64,000 bases of DNA from Aristolochia californica (taxonomy: Eukaryota > Streptophyta > Magnoliopsida > Piperales > Aristolochiaceae). The notes beneath the pieces are model-generated. The model was not told where the DNA came from. It worked only from the letters and a program-made list of their open reading frames with translations, and searched no databases. The stretch covers positions 18,601,276 through 18,665,275 of the forward strand of contig JARWKL010000006.1 of assembly GCA_029961685.1 (NCBI GenBank), written 5' to 3'. Below, piece by piece: positions 63,687 to 64,000 of the stretch; the first letter of the stretch is position 1; the number at the start of each line of letters is the position of its first letter. Position numbers and translations under genes: made by a program.

Positions 63687-64000
63687 GATCCTAGCATGTT
63701 TTAAATGTGGTGGATATGCATGCCAGAAACATGTTGAAGATGCAAATGACCTAATGATCCAAAAATTTCAAGGAGTAGAAAAAAATTATATTCTCAAGTT
63801 AACGTGTGGTTGGAAATTTACCAGAGCCCAACAACCCAGTTTTTTCCTATCCTTATAAATTACATATACTTTTTGGAATTATCTTTGTCAGCATTTGTGC
63901 ATTTCCATTTTGGACATTCAGTTTTTTTTTCAAATCCAAACTTTTTCCACTTTTGTCGAAAACAAAACGATCACAACAAAATGAAAATTTTAGAGTTCAG
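63687..64000. repeat. Short satellite monomer, cut by the window end
   Basis: It starts at the boundary word (gatcctagcatg) and runs 314 bp through the poly-T tract and the aaaacgatcacaac word to the last base. The array therefore continues beyond the window. Confidence 0.93.

Noticed and set aside
6339..64000. Telomere repeats, rDNA or tRNA genes hidden between monomers
   Set aside because: The boundaries follow each other without gaps larger than a monomer; no telomeric hexamer or heptamer runs and no tRNA-like or rRNA-like stretch was seen.

Overview
The whole window is satellite DNA: one family of AT-rich tandem repeats (roughly two thirds or more A+T by eye), broken once by a short piece of what looks like an LTR retrotransposon. 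I find no gene I would defend, no rRNA or tRNA, no CRISPR array and no origin. The setting suggests a large eukaryotic, probably flowering-plant, genome and a heterochromatic block (centromeric, pericentromeric or subtelomeric; the sequence does not say which). The plant guess rests on the LTR fragment, with its TATAAATAGAGG promoter, and on the array style. I do not recognise the satellite as a named family.

Layout, using the start of the conserved word gatcctaacatg as a monomer boundary (134 boundaries found by eye, one of them virtual). (1) 1-5691: long monomers, typically 656-692 bp, carrying an extra middle segment of about 165-190 bp plus about 24 bp of extra sequence further on. (2) 1683-2313: non-satellite insertion, a 444-bp LTR-like sequence in minus orientation plus about 187 bp beside it. 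(3) 5692-6338: a chimeric monomer, long-type in the middle and short-type after it. (4) 6339-64000: about 125 short monomers, mostly 465-474 bp with a mode near 471-472 bp.

The short array is structured. 13354-18024 alternates two classes (about 935-bp dimers). 34765-50578 is a four-monomer higher-order repeat (A-B-C-D, about 1.80 kb), whose C monomer always lacks the same stretch of about 75 bp; flanking A'-B' pairs suggest a six-monomer ancestor. 54756-61334 is a second, unrelated four-monomer higher-order repeat (W-X-Y-Z, about 1.88 kb). 60863-63686 holds two copies of a trimer of about 1.41 kb. Between these, monomer classes recur in a similar order (7.3-13.8, 18.5-22.2, 28.2-34.3 and 51-54 kb), as if a larger repeat had been copied and eroded. 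Two hybrid monomers (46034-46505 and 58986-59453) look like scars of unequal exchange.

No genes cooperate here. The interest is in how the array grew: a length switch, successive amplification of different higher-order units, crossover scars, recurring short deletions, and a single mobile-element fragment in 64 kb. All similarities were judged by reading; no alignment was run.
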